A DNA stretch of 64,000 bases, taken from NCBI RefSeq assembly GCF_001308015.1, contig NZ_LGYH01000006.1, positions 124,001 through 188,000 on the forward strand, in the 5' to 3' direction. The position numbers were made by a program, and so were the translations under genes. This DNA is from Neisseria sp. 83E34 (GTDB lineage: Bacteria > Pseudomonadota > Gammaproteobacteria > Burkholderiales > Neisseriaceae). This document shows, piece by piece, positions 27,290-35,282 of this stretch. Every line of letters starts with the position of its first letter. Within the stretch, counting starts at the first letter, position 1. Below the pieces are notes generated by a model. The model searched no databases. It had not been told where the DNA came from and saw only the letters and a list, made by a program, of their open reading frames with translations.

Positions 27290-28813
27290 ATGACCGTTAT
27301 CAAACAAGAAGATTTCATTCAAAGCATTGCCGATGCTTTCCAATTTATCAGCTATTACCATCCCGTTGATTACATTCAGGCTTTATACAAAGCCTGGCAA
27401 AAAGAGGAAAATCCTGCCGCCAAAGATGCGATGACGCAGATTTTGGTCAACAGCCGCATGTGTGCCGAAGGCCACCGCCCGATCTGCCAAGATACCGGCA
27501 TTGCCACCGTATTTTTAAAAGTGGGCATGAACGTGCAGTGGGACGCGAAAATGAGCGTAGCCGATATGGTGAACGAAGGCGTGCGCCGCGCCTACACCCA
27601 CCCAGACAACACTTTGCGCGCTTCCGTTTTGGCCGACCCTGCCGGCAAACGCCAAAACACCAAAGACAACACACCCGCAGTCATTCATATGGAAATCGTG
27701 GCCGGTGATAAAGTGGAAGTAACCTGCGCGGCCAAAGGCGGCGGCTCGGAAAACAAATCCAAACTCGCCATGCTCAACCCCTCCGATTCCATCGTTGATT
27801 GGGTGCTGAAAACCATCCCCACTATGGGCGCAGGTTGGTGCCCACCAGGCATCTTGGGCATCGGCATCGGCGGCACGCCTGAAAAAGCAATGTTGTTGGC
27901 CAAAGAATCTTTAATGAGCCACGCCGATATTCACGAATTACAGGAAAAAGCCGCTTCCGGCGCAGAACTCTCCACCACCGAAGCCTTGCGTTTGGAATTG
28001 TTTGAGAAAGTGAACGCACTGGGAATCGGCGCGCAGGGTTTGGGCGGGCTTACCACCGTATTGGACGTAAAAATCCTGGATTATCCGACTCATGCCGCTT
28101 CCAAGCCCGTTGCCATGATTCCGAACTGTGCCGCCACCCGCCACGTTGAATTTGAATTGGACGGATCAGGCCCGGTACACCTCGAACCGCCTTCATTGGA
28201 AGATTGGCCCGACATTACCTACAACCCTGAAAATGGCAAACGCGTCAATGTAGATACGCTCACCAAAGAAGAAGTGGCCACATGGAAAATGGGCGACGTG
28301 CTGCTCTTAAACGGCAAAATCTACACCGGCCGCGATGCCGCCCACAAACGCATGGTCGATATGCTCAATAAAGGCGAAAAACTGCCGGTAGACTTTACCA
28401 ACAAGCTGATTTACTACGTCGGCCCGGTTGACCCCGTGCGCGACGAAGTGGTCGGCCCGGCCGGCCCCACCACCGCCACCCGCATGGATAAATTCACCCG
28501 CCAAATGCTGGAACACACCGGCCTATTGGGCATGATCGGCAAATCGGAACGCGGCGAAGAAGCCTGCAAAGCCATTGCCGACAACAAGGCCGTTTATCTG
28601 ATGGCGGTAGGCGGATCCGCTTATCTGGTGGCCAAAGCCATCAAAAAAGCCAAAGTAGTGGCCTTTGAAGACTTGGGCATGGAAGCGATTTACGAATTTG
28701 AAGTGAAAGACATGCCCGTTACCGTAGCGGTGGACAGCAGCGGCCAATCGGTTCACGCCATTGCTCCGAAAAAATGGCAGGCGAAAATCGGCATTATTCC
28801 TGTTGAATCTTAA
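27290..28813 (+). CDS. fumB: Fumarate hydratase class I (iron-sulfur)
   Basis: Interconverts fumarate and malate in the TCA cycle using a 4Fe-4S cluster. The 507-residue chain combines the alpha and beta domains. Three Cys suited to cluster binding are Cys66 (RPICQDTG), Cys184 (GWCPPGILGIGIGG) and Cys280 (IPNCAATRHVEF); their spacing closely follows the cluster cysteines of E. coli FumA. The beta-domain signatures GPVDPVRDEVVGPAGPTTATRMD and YVGP are intact. A TATAAT lies at 27192-27197, with no convincing -35. An AAAGGA ribosome binding site precedes the ATG. The gene is oxygen-sensitive by family. The symbol is a class label only. Confidence 0.95.
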   Translation: MTVIKQEDFIQSIADAFQFISYYHPVDYIQALYKAWQKEENPAAKDAMTQILVNSRMCAEGHRPICQDTGIATVFLKVGMNVQWDAKMSVADMVNEGVRRAYTHPDNTLRASVLADPAGKRQNTKDNTPAVIHMEIVAGDKVEVTCAAKGGGSENKSKLAMLNPSDSIVDWVLKTIPTMGAGWCPPGILGIGIGGTPEKAMLLAKESLMSHADIHELQEKAASGAELSTTEALRLELFEKVNALGIGAQGLGGLTTVLDVKILDYPTHAASKPVAMIPNCAATRHVEFELDGSGPVHLEPPSLEDWPDITYNPENGKRVNVDTLTKEEVATWKMGDVLLLNGKIYTGRDAAHKRMVDMLNKGEKLPVDFTNKLIYYVGPVDPVRDEVVGPAGPTTATRMDKFTRQMLEHTGLLGMIGKSERGEEACKAIADNKAVYLMAVGGSAYLVAKAIKKAKVVAFEDLGMEAIYEFEVKDMPVTVAVDSSGQSVHAIAPKKWQAKIGIIPVES

Positions 28814-28827
28814 AGCGGCATTTGCTT

Positions 28828-28865
28828 AAATTAGGCTGTCTGAATCATTTCAGACAGCCTAATTT
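28828..28865 (+). terminator. Hairpin made of a variant DUS (AGGCTGTCTGAA) after fumarase
   Basis: AAATTAGGCTGTCTGAA and complement enclose TCAT, followed by a T-run. The core AGGCTGTCTGAA differs from both the host and the meningococcal dialects by a base or two. Confidence 0.75.
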
Positions 28866-28886
28866 TATCAATGCAAAGGAGAAAAA

Positions 28887-29282
28887 ATGCCCATCACTAA
28901 AGGATTTAAAAAACTGGTGGAAGAAGCCATGAGCCAAATCACCACCCACAGTGTTGACGAAGCGCGCCGCAGCGCCGAAGCAGGCAAGGCCACCTTAATC
29001 GACATCCGCGACATCCGCGAGCTGGAACAAGGCGGCCGCGTACCCGGCGCTTTCCATGCTCCGCGCGGCATGCTCGAATTTTGGGTTGACCCCGATTCAC
29101 CTTATCACAAACCGGTTTTTGCCAATGAGGATACCGAGTTTATCCTGTTTTGCGGCGCAGGTTGGCGCAGCGCACTGGCTACCAAAACCCTCCAAGACAT
29201 GGGCATGACCAACGTCGCCCATATCGAAGGCGGCTTCGGCGCCTGGAAAGAAAGCGGCGCACCGGTAGAAAAAAACAATTAA
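28887..29282 (+). CDS. Rhodanese-like domain protein
   Basis: A 131-residue single-domain rhodanese, a family that transfers sulfane sulfur or senses thiols. The start MPITKGFKKLVEEAMSQITT leads into DIRDIRELEQGGRVPGAFHAPRG, the CH2A-type segment. The active-site loop LFCGAGWRSAL has Cys89 as the persulfide-forming residue, and HIEGGFGAWKESGAPV closes the fold. No signal peptide, so cytoplasmic. A good AAAGGAG ribosome binding site precedes the ATG. Partner and substrate cannot be read; the neighbours fumarase and aminopeptidase do not suggest one. Confidence 0.92.
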   Translation: MPITKGFKKLVEEAMSQITTHSVDEARRSAEAGKATLIDIRDIRELEQGGRVPGAFHAPRGMLEFWVDPDSPYHKPVFANEDTEFILFCGAGWRSALATKTLQDMGMTNVAHIEGGFGAWKESGAPVEKNN

Positions 29283-29303
29283 GATTTCCGGCTCACTTAA
29301 ATA

Positions 29304-29338
29304 TAATGCCTGTCTGAAAACCTTTCAGACAGGCATTA
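29304..29338 (+). terminator. Inverted DUS hairpin after the rhodanese gene
   Basis: TAATGCCTGTCTGAAA and complement (29304-29319, 29323-29338). Confidence 0.7.
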
Positions 29339-29366
29339 CAGACTTGCTCTTACCAAAGGAAACTCT

Positions 29367-31157
29367 ATGACCACTCCCGCCCAGCGTTTGGCCCAACTGC
29401 GCAACGCCATGAAACAACACGGCTTCGATGCCTGGATTATCCCCACCGCCGATCCGCATCTTTCCGAATACCTGCCCGAACACTGGCAAACCCGCGCCTG
29501 GCTTTCCGGTTTTACCGGCTCTGCCGGCACGCTGGCAGTTACCGTCGATGATGCCGCACTATGGGCCGACAGCCGTTATTGGGAGCAAGCCGAAACACAG
29601 CTTGCGGGCAGCGGGATTCATCTGGAGAAGATCGGGTTAAACGGCAATCACATCGACTGGCTGGCCGAAAAGCTACCCGCCGGCGCCACTGTCGGCATTG
29701 CAGCCGATATGCTCTCGTTGGCGGAAAAGCGCCGTCTTCAAGCAGCTTTTGCCAATAAAAAGATTACGCTGCGCGAAGGGCAAGACATCATCAACGATTT
29801 TTATTCAGACAGGCCTGCCCTGCCCTGTGAAAAAATCTACATCCATCAAGCCCGCTACACTGCAGAAACCGCCCGAGAAAAGCTGGCACGCGTACGGGCG
29901 TTTATGCAGGAAAAAGGCGCAATCCACCATCTGATTTCCGCTCTGGACGACATCGCCTGGCTGACCAACCTACGCGGCAACGACGTTTCCTACAACCCCG
30001 TGTTTCTCGCGCATCTGCTGATTGACGAACAACAAGCCGTATTGTTTGTTGACGAAACCAAGCTCGGCAAGCCAGAGCGTGAGCAGCTTGCAGCAGCAAA
30101 CATCCGCACCGCCGCTTATCATGAATTACCGCAAGCCATAGCCGAACTTTCAGGCAGCCTTTTGCTGAGCCCGGCCAAAGTGGCCGTGAGCAGCTTGGCA
30201 TGCCTGTCTGAAAACGTGAAGCTGATTGAGCACACAAATCCGAGCACTTTGTTCAAATCAGTCAAATCCGACAGTGAAATCGAACACATCCGCCAAGCCA
30301 TGATAGAAGACGGCGTGGCCTTGTGCGGCTTTTTCGCTGAGTTCGAGCGCAAGCTGGCAAACGGCGAAGCAATGAATGAGCTGGACATCAGCGATATGCT
30401 GACCGCCCACCGCAGCCGACGCCCCGGCTATATTTCACCCAGCTTCGGCACCATCGCCGGTTTCAACGCCAACGGCGCCCTGCCGCATTACAGCGCCACG
30501 CCCGAAGCACACAGCCAAATCAGCGGCAACGGACTTTTGCTGATTGATTCGGGCGCACAATATGAAGGCGGCACTACCGATATTACCCGCGTCGTTCCCG
30601 TCGGCACACCGAGCGGCGAACAAAAACGCGATTACACGCAAGTGCTCAAAGCCCATATCGCCCTTGCCCGTGCCGTGTTCCCCGAAAACCTGCCCGCGCC
30701 CTTGCTCGACGCAGTGTGCCGCATGCCTTTGTGGCAGGCACAATGCGAGTTCGGCCACGGCACCGGCCACGGCGTAGGCTACTTTCTCAATGTGCACGAA
30801 GGCCCGCAGATGATTTCCTACCGTGCCATGCCGCAGCTCGAAACCGCCATGAAATCAGGCATGATCACATCCAACGAACCGGGGCTCTACCGATCGGGCA
30901 AATGGGGCATCCGCATCGAAAACTTAATCGTAAACCGCCCCGTCGCCCAACCTCAGGAAACCGAATTCGGCACTTTCCTCTGCTTTGAAACCGTAACCTT
31001 ATGCCCGATAGACACTCGCTTAATCGACACCGGCCTGCTCACAAACGAAGAAACCGCCTGGTTAAACAACTATCACGCCACAGTGTTTGAAAAACTCGAG
31101 CCGTTAACAGAAGGCGAAGCAAAAGCCTGGTTAATTGAGCGTACGCGAACTATTTAA
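29367..31157 (+). CDS. Aminopeptidase P family metallopeptidase (M24)
   Basis: Cytoplasmic peptidase expected to remove N-terminal residues preceding proline. The 596-residue length with two creatinase-like N-terminal domains before the pita-bread catalytic domain resembles the large eukaryote-like aminopeptidase P form rather than E. coli PepP. All five metal ligands are present: Asp394, Asp405 (TTDITR), His464 (FGHGTGHG), Glu504 (SNEPG) and Glu518 (IRIEN). Two stretches, SDRPAL and ACLSENVK, are DUS read in frame. AAAGGA precedes the start. A DUS hairpin closes the gene. Confidence 0.94.
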   Translation: MTTPAQRLAQLRNAMKQHGFDAWIIPTADPHLSEYLPEHWQTRAWLSGFTGSAGTLAVTVDDAALWADSRYWEQAETQLAGSGIHLEKIGLNGNHIDWLAEKLPAGATVGIAADMLSLAEKRRLQAAFANKKITLREGQDIINDFYSDRPALPCEKIYIHQARYTAETAREKLARVRAFMQEKGAIHHLISALDDIAWLTNLRGNDVSYNPVFLAHLLIDEQQAVLFVDETKLGKPEREQLAAANIRTAAYHELPQAIAELSGSLLLSPAKVAVSSLACLSENVKLIEHTNPSTLFKSVKSDSEIEHIRQAMIEDGVALCGFFAEFERKLANGEAMNELDISDMLTAHRSRRPGYISPSFGTIAGFNANGALPHYSATPEAHSQISGNGLLLIDSGAQYEGGTTDITRVVPVGTPSGEQKRDYTQVLKAHIALARAVFPENLPAPLLDAVCRMPLWQAQCEFGHGTGHGVGYFLNVHEGPQMISYRAMPQLETAMKSGMITSNEPGLYRSGKWGIRIENLIVNRPVAQPQETEFGTFLCFETVTLCPIDTRLIDTGLLTNEETAWLNNYHATVFEKLEPLTEGEAKAWLIERTRTI

Positions 31158-31160
31158 CCC

Positions 31161-31196
31161 CAATGCCTGTCTGAAACGATATTCAGACAGGCATTG
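31161..31196 (+). terminator. Inverted DUS hairpin after the aminopeptidase gene
   Basis: CAATGCCTGTCTGAA and complement (31161-31175, 31182-31196), four bases past the stop. Confidence 0.7.
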
Positions 31197-31417
31197 ATAA
31201 TTTTAAAACCTAACCACAATAACAAGGATAACACCGCAAACCATACGGGCAATACAACGCAAACCACACTTGCCGATCATCCTAATTCCATCCTAATTTT
31301 CCGTCGCTATAATCATCGCGAGCTATGTTTGCTTTATATCAATTCAATCAAATGGGATTTAAATCCGAATGTTGGAAAGCCTGAATACCTTCAACCGGCA
31401 AGTTTTCTTGTTATTCA

Positions 31418-31945
31418 ATGCCCCCCCATGATGCAAGCCCTACCAGTATCCAACTGGCTATATGGCTTGCAGAACATCTGGTGGTTATGTTTTTTATCTC
31501 ACTGGCAATTTATCTTGCATGGAAACACCGCCGCAATAAACGCGTTTGTTTAAGCGTATTTGCCAGCATTCTGCTTGGCATCGGCATCAGCTATTTAATC
31601 CGCAAAGGCTTTTACCATCCGCGCCCGTTCGAGCTAGGCTTAGGCACCAATTTCTTGGAACACGGCGCTTCTTCATCATTTCCCAGCAAACACCTTACTG
31701 CCATGTTCTCAGGCGTATTACCCCTCTGCTTCATGCCGGCAACCCGCTTGTTCGGCATATTTTGGCTGCCCTCCGCGCTTTCTATTGCTTGGGCACGCAT
31801 ATACCTCGGCGTGCATTGGCCTTTAGACATAGCAGGCGCATTTGCCGTTTCACTGGCTGCCGCAATCATCGCCTACTATAGTATTTTTTATAGAAAACGC
31901 CTGTCTGAACATACCGTTCAGACAGGCATCAAGCTGAAAGCCTGA
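31418..31945 (+). CDS. PAP2 phosphatase (YbjG/BcrC-like), 5' end out of frame across a C7 tract
   Basis: Likely undecaprenyl pyrophosphate phosphatase, an inner-membrane enzyme recycling the wall lipid carrier. The PAP2 motifs are present: KGFYHPRP, then FPSKH (PSGH variant), then ARIYLGVHWPLD. Membrane helices surround them. The natural start appears to be the ATG at 31369, giving MLESLNTFNRQVFLLFNAP, which aligns with the YbjG N-terminus as I recall it (MLENLNLSLFSLINA). That frame meets a stop at 31429 because the tract at 31421-31427 has seven C. With six C the protein would run through as NAPHDASPTS into this frame (about 192 residues). As given, only a shorter product from ATG 31418 is possible. 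Either phase variation, a mutation, or a base-call error. The C-terminus RLSEHTVQTGIK is encoded by an inverted DUS. Confidence 0.82.
   Translation: MPPHDASPTSIQLAIWLAEHLVVMFFISLAIYLAWKHRRNKRVCLSVFASILLGIGISYLIRKGFYHPRPFELGLGTNFLEHGASSSFPSKHLTAMFSGVLPLCFMPATRLFGIFWLPSALSIAWARIYLGVHWPLDIAGAFAVSLAAAIIAYYSIFYRKRLSEHTVQTGIKLKA
31421..31427 (+). repeat. Poly-C tract (C7), candidate phase-variation switch
   Basis: Seven consecutive C within the 5' coding part of the PAP2 gene. Losing one C joins the ATG at 31369 to the PAP2 frame. Confidence 0.7.
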
Positions 31946-32033
31946 TTCTTCTTCAAAGTATGGTAATTTAAACAATCGGCACTATATTCAATTCAATCAA
32001 TACATTTTGCCCAATCTCACAAAAGGAAATATG

Positions 32034-32681
32034 ATGAATTTCAATAATCTGCTTAATCAAGTTTTAGGTTCCGTACAAAAAAATGCCGGTCAGGCGGGCA
32101 ACATTCTTTCAGGCAACAAAGGAGCTTTGGCGAAAATCGGAGGCAGCGCCGCCGCTCTCGGCCTGGTTTCATCATTACTGAAAAAGAAAAATACAAAAAC
32201 CCTCGTACAGGCCGGCTCGATGGCTGCATTGGGCGCATTGGCCTACCATGCCTACCAAAGCTGGCAAAACAATAAAAACACCCAAAGCACCGGTTCACCT
32301 GCCCTAGATCAAACTGCTTTCGCCCCAACCGGCATCGCCGCTGAAAATGCAAGCCGCGTTATTTTGCGCACCATGATTGCTGCAGCCGCTGCCGACGGTC
32401 TGATCGACGATGCAGAGCGCCAACTGATTCACAGTGAAGTAGGCGATGATGCCGAAACCCAACAATGGATTGCCACCGAAGTTACCCGCCCTGCCAGCGC
32501 CGCCGATATTGCACGCGATATCGGCGCCAATCCTGCTTTAGCTGCCGAAGCTTATCTGGCCGCCCGTATGGTATGCGGTGATTTGGCTCGCAAAGAAATT
32601 GTGTTTCTCTCCCAACTTTCACAAGCTTTAAATCTTGACGATGCATTGGTTGAACATTTAGAGCGCCAAGCAGGTTTTTAA
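32034..32681 (+). CDS. TerB-like/DUF533 protein (YebE type)
   Basis: A protein of about 215 residues. The N-terminal part is glycine/asparagine-rich with a hydrophobic stretch (GGSAAALGLVSSLL and AGSMAALGALAYHAYQ). The helical C-terminal half begins ASRVILRTMIAAAAADGLID and carries AADGLIDDAERQ, the acidic TerB/DUF533 signature. The family is linked by homology to tellurite-resistance TerB, but real function is unknown. Two ATGs (32031, 32034) are possible; the second gives better spacing from AAGGA. The frame can also be extended to a TTG at 32007. Its stop is three bases before the response-regulator gene, so they may share transcription. Confidence 0.78.
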   Translation: MNFNNLLNQVLGSVQKNAGQAGNILSGNKGALAKIGGSAAALGLVSSLLKKKNTKTLVQAGSMAALGALAYHAYQSWQNNKNTQSTGSPALDQTAFAPTGIAAENASRVILRTMIAAAAADGLIDDAERQLIHSEVGDDAETQQWIATEVTRPASAADIARDIGANPALAAEAYLAARMVCGDLARKEIVFLSQLSQALNLDDALVEHLERQAGF

Positions 32682-32684
32682 GCC

Positions 32685-33356
32685 ATGCGCATTTTACTGG
32701 TTGAAGACGACGCCATGATCGGCGAAGCCGTGTCCGGCAGCCTGAGGGATGCACGGTATACCGTAGACTGGGCAAAAAACGGCCTGCTCGCATTAAGTTC
32801 GCTTAATGCCCAAAAATATGATTTGGTGCTGCTGGACTTAGGCTTACCACAGAAAGACGGCTTGGAAGTGTTGGCAGAACTGCGCGCCTCGGATAATCAG
32901 GTGCCGGTAATTATTCTGACCGCGCGCGACGATATCGACAGCCGCTTGCGCGGCCTTGACGGCGGCGCCGACGACTACGTTATCAAACCTTTCGACATGA
33001 GCGAACTGCTTGCCCGTATGCGTGCGGTGTTGCGGCGGCAAAGCGGCTCGGCCAACACCGAGCTGGACAATGGCATTTGGTCGCTCAACCCCGCCACTTA
33101 TCAGGCGCGCCATATCGAAACCGGTGAAACGGTTATTCTGAGCAATCGCGAGTTCGCCATTTTCTATGCACTAATGCAGCACCCGGGCATGATATTGTCG
33201 CGCACCAGCCTAGAAGATAAAATCTACGGCTGGGGCGAAGAGGTGGAAAGCAACGCCATCGACTACCTGATTCATGCCCTACGCAAAAAACTGGGTGCCG
33301 ACAGCATTAAAAATGTGCGCGGCGTCGGCTGGCTGGTACCCAAGTCTCCCGCTTAA
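32685..33356 (+). CDS. OmpR/PhoB-family response regulator (QseB/PmrA-like)
   Basis: DNA-binding response regulator of 223 residues. The receiver domain has acidic pocket Glu7-Asp8-Asp9, phosphoacceptor Asp51 (LLDLGLP), Thr79 and Lys101 (VIKPFD). The winged-helix effector domain starts near 125 and includes NREFAIFYALMQHPGMILSR and NAIDYLIHALRKKLG. Its sensor kinase lies 475 bases downstream, after a META lipoprotein gene. The family resembles QseB/PmrA. A DUS-bearing gap of 50 bases follows. Confidence 0.94.
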   Translation: MRILLVEDDAMIGEAVSGSLRDARYTVDWAKNGLLALSSLNAQKYDLVLLDLGLPQKDGLEVLAELRASDNQVPVIILTARDDIDSRLRGLDGGADDYVIKPFDMSELLARMRAVLRRQSGSANTELDNGIWSLNPATYQARHIETGETVILSNREFAIFYALMQHPGMILSRTSLEDKIYGWGEEVESNAIDYLIHALRKKLGADSIKNVRGVGWLVPKSPA

Positions 33357-33406
33357 ACCGCTTCAGCCAATGCCTGTCTGAAACCAATCATCCGAAAGGA
33401 AAACCG

Positions 33407-33808
33407 ATGAAAAAAGCGCTACCTCTATTAATTGCAACACTACTGTCTGCCTGCGCAACATCCACCCCGCCAACCGGATTGACAGGCGTTTGGCAGATTC
33501 AAGAGGTGGGGCAGGTCAGCCCTGAAAACCTAGCCACAATTGAATTCCAATCCGACGAACACAGGTTTTACACACGCGGCGGCTGCAACAACATGTTCGG
33601 CAAATACCGAGAGCACAAAGGCACACTCAAAATGTTCGACACCATAACCACCTTGAAAGCCTGCGAAAGTTCTCTGATGAACTTAGACGACAGTCTGTCT
33701 GCGGCCTTCGAAAACACCGCATCCTATCAAATCAGCGGCCAACACTTGGAAATCCGCAACGCCCAAGGGCAAACTCTGATTAAAGCCATCAAAGCCGCCG
33801 ATAAATAA
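33407..33808 (+). CDS. META-domain lipoprotein (HslJ-like)
   Basis: A 133-residue predicted lipoprotein with signal MKKALPLLIATLLSACATS and lipobox LLSAC, so anchored by Cys16. The META domain follows: LTGVWQIQEV, the TRGGCNNMFGKYREH core, and the TTLKACESSLMNLD motif with the conserved Cys pair. HslJ of E. coli, the model for the family, is a heat-shock outer-membrane protein linked to novobiocin resistance. Its place between a response regulator and its kinase suggests it is co-regulated, or senses envelope state for this system; that is inference. AAAGGA ribosome binding site. Confidence 0.9.
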   Translation: MKKALPLLIATLLSACATSTPPTGLTGVWQIQEVGQVSPENLATIEFQSDEHRFYTRGGCNNMFGKYREHKGTLKMFDTITTLKACESSLMNLDDSLSAAFENTASYQISGQHLEIRNAQGQTLIKAIKAADK

Positions 33809-33831
33809 CCCCAGCTCGATATATCAAAACA

Positions 33832-35127
33832 ATGAAACAATTCACGTCTCTGCAACTGCGCCTGATTCTCTGGCTCACCACGACCGTGGTGCTGGCTGCC
33901 GTTGCAGCAGGCATTACCGCATTTGTTGCCGTTTATTACGAAGCAGGCGATCTGCAGGATGAATTATTGGAGCAAACGGCCGCCTTTGCCGCCATATCAG
34001 ATTACCCTGTCAATAATCATATCGACGACGACGTGAGAATCGTCATTCAAAATTTAGACCAGCCCCGCATGGGTGATATTCCCTTATCCGCAGGCTTAAA
34101 CGAAGGCTTTCACAATATCGAATACCGCAAAGAACAATACCGCGTTTACATACACAAACACAAAAACGGCCAACGGCTGGCCTTATTACAAGAAGACGAC
34201 TTGCGCAAAGACACGGCATTAACCAGCGCCAGCCTGGTTATCTGGCCGATTCTGCTGCTGATTCCGATAATGGCTTTGTTAACCTTTATTGCCGTGCGCA
34301 GCAGCCTGAAACCGGTTAAAAGCCTGTCTGAAAGCCTTGCACAGCGTAGCGACAACGACCTTTCCCCCCTTTCAGAACAAAATATTCCGATTGAGATTAC
34401 AGGTTTTATCCAAGCCATCAACCGGCTGTTTGACCGAATCAAAGAAAGCATCCAACGCCAACAAAGGTTTATCGCCGATGCTGCGCATGAATTACGCTCT
34501 CCCATGACTGCTCTGTCGCTTCAGGCCGAACGTTTGTCCCAACGCGATTTACCGCCCGACACCGCAGATCAGCTCAAAACACTACGCGAAGGCATACGCC
34601 GCAACCGCCACCTGTTAGAACAGCTGCTGGCCATGGCAAGGGCGCAGCAAGACGATCATAAAGCACTCAACAAAACACTTTCCGCCCGTAAAATCTGCGA
34701 ACGCATTGTGCAAGACCTCTACCCGCTTGCCGAAGCACGCAACATTGATTTCGGCATCGACGGCAACGAAGACGTAATGCTTGTCTGCAACGAAACCGAG
34801 CTTTACACCTTGTTGAAAACTTTCGCCGACAATGCCATCAACTACACACCGCCCGGCGGACGCGCCGATTTGCGCATACGAACAGAAAATCAGGAATGCG
34901 TGTTCGAAGTGGAGGACAGCGGCCCCGGCATCTCCCCTGCCGAACGCAATCGGGTATTCGACCCCTTTTACCGAATTCTCGGCAGCGACACAGAAGGCTC
35001 CGGCTTGGGTTTATCCATTGCCAAAACATTGGTCGAGCGTCAGGGCGGCAACATCAGCCTTCATCATTCTGCCATCAACCCCAGCGGCTTATTAGTAAAA
35101 ATCCGCCTTCCTGTTATGCACAGTTAA
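33832..35127 (+). CDS. Two-component sensor histidine kinase (QseC/PmrB-like)
   Basis: Membrane kinase partner of the upstream response regulator, 431 residues. It has a first helix at about 10-35, a short periplasmic domain (about 36-130) with acidic patches, and a second helix (SLVIWPILLLIPIMALLTFI). HAMP and HisKA follow, with phospho-acceptor His219 in FIADAAHELRSPMTALSLQ. The catalytic ATPase domain has TFADNAINYTPPGG (N box), EDSGPGIS (G1) and GSGLGLSIAK (G2). Signal unknown; the acidic periplasmic loop would fit cations. An in-frame DUS encodes SLSESLAQ near the HAMP domain. Confidence 0.94.
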   Translation: MKQFTSLQLRLILWLTTTVVLAAVAAGITAFVAVYYEAGDLQDELLEQTAAFAAISDYPVNNHIDDDVRIVIQNLDQPRMGDIPLSAGLNEGFHNIEYRKEQYRVYIHKHKNGQRLALLQEDDLRKDTALTSASLVIWPILLLIPIMALLTFIAVRSSLKPVKSLSESLAQRSDNDLSPLSEQNIPIEITGFIQAINRLFDRIKESIQRQQRFIADAAHELRSPMTALSLQAERLSQRDLPPDTADQLKTLREGIRRNRHLLEQLLAMARAQQDDHKALNKTLSARKICERIVQDLYPLAEARNIDFGIDGNEDVMLVCNETELYTLLKTFADNAINYTPPGGRADLRIRTENQECVFEVEDSGPGISPAERNRVFDPFYRILGSDTEGSGLGLSIAKTLVERQGGNISLHHSAINPSGLLVKIRLPVMHS

Positions 35128-35174
35128 CTTACTGAAAACCGTGTAACCGCATATCCAATAAGCCGAAACAAACT

Positions 35175-35207
35175 ATGCCTGTCTGAAAAAATTTTTCAGA
35201 CAGGCAT
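35175..35207 (+). terminator. Inverted DUS hairpin after the sensor kinase gene
   Basis: ATGCCTGTCTGAAAAA and complement (35175-35190, 35192-35207). Confidence 0.7.
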
Positions 35208-35232
35208 TTCTATTACAATGAATCAACTTAAC

Positions 35233-35265
35233 AAGCCTGTCTGAAAGTGTTCTTCAGACAGGCTT
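35233..35265 (-). terminator. Second inverted DUS hairpin, facing mltB
   Basis: AAGCCTGTCTGAA and complement (35233-35245, 35253-35265), 17 bases beyond the mltB stop. Together with the preceding hairpin it separates two converging genes. Confidence 0.7.
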
Positions 35266-35282
35266 TTCACATCAACCGTTGC

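Noticed and set aside
31194-31553. Plus-strand frame of 119 codons overlapping the PAP2 gene
   Set aside because: It covers the 5' part of the PAP2 gene and a noncoding lead in another frame; no domain. Its region is explained by the interrupted PAP2 frame.
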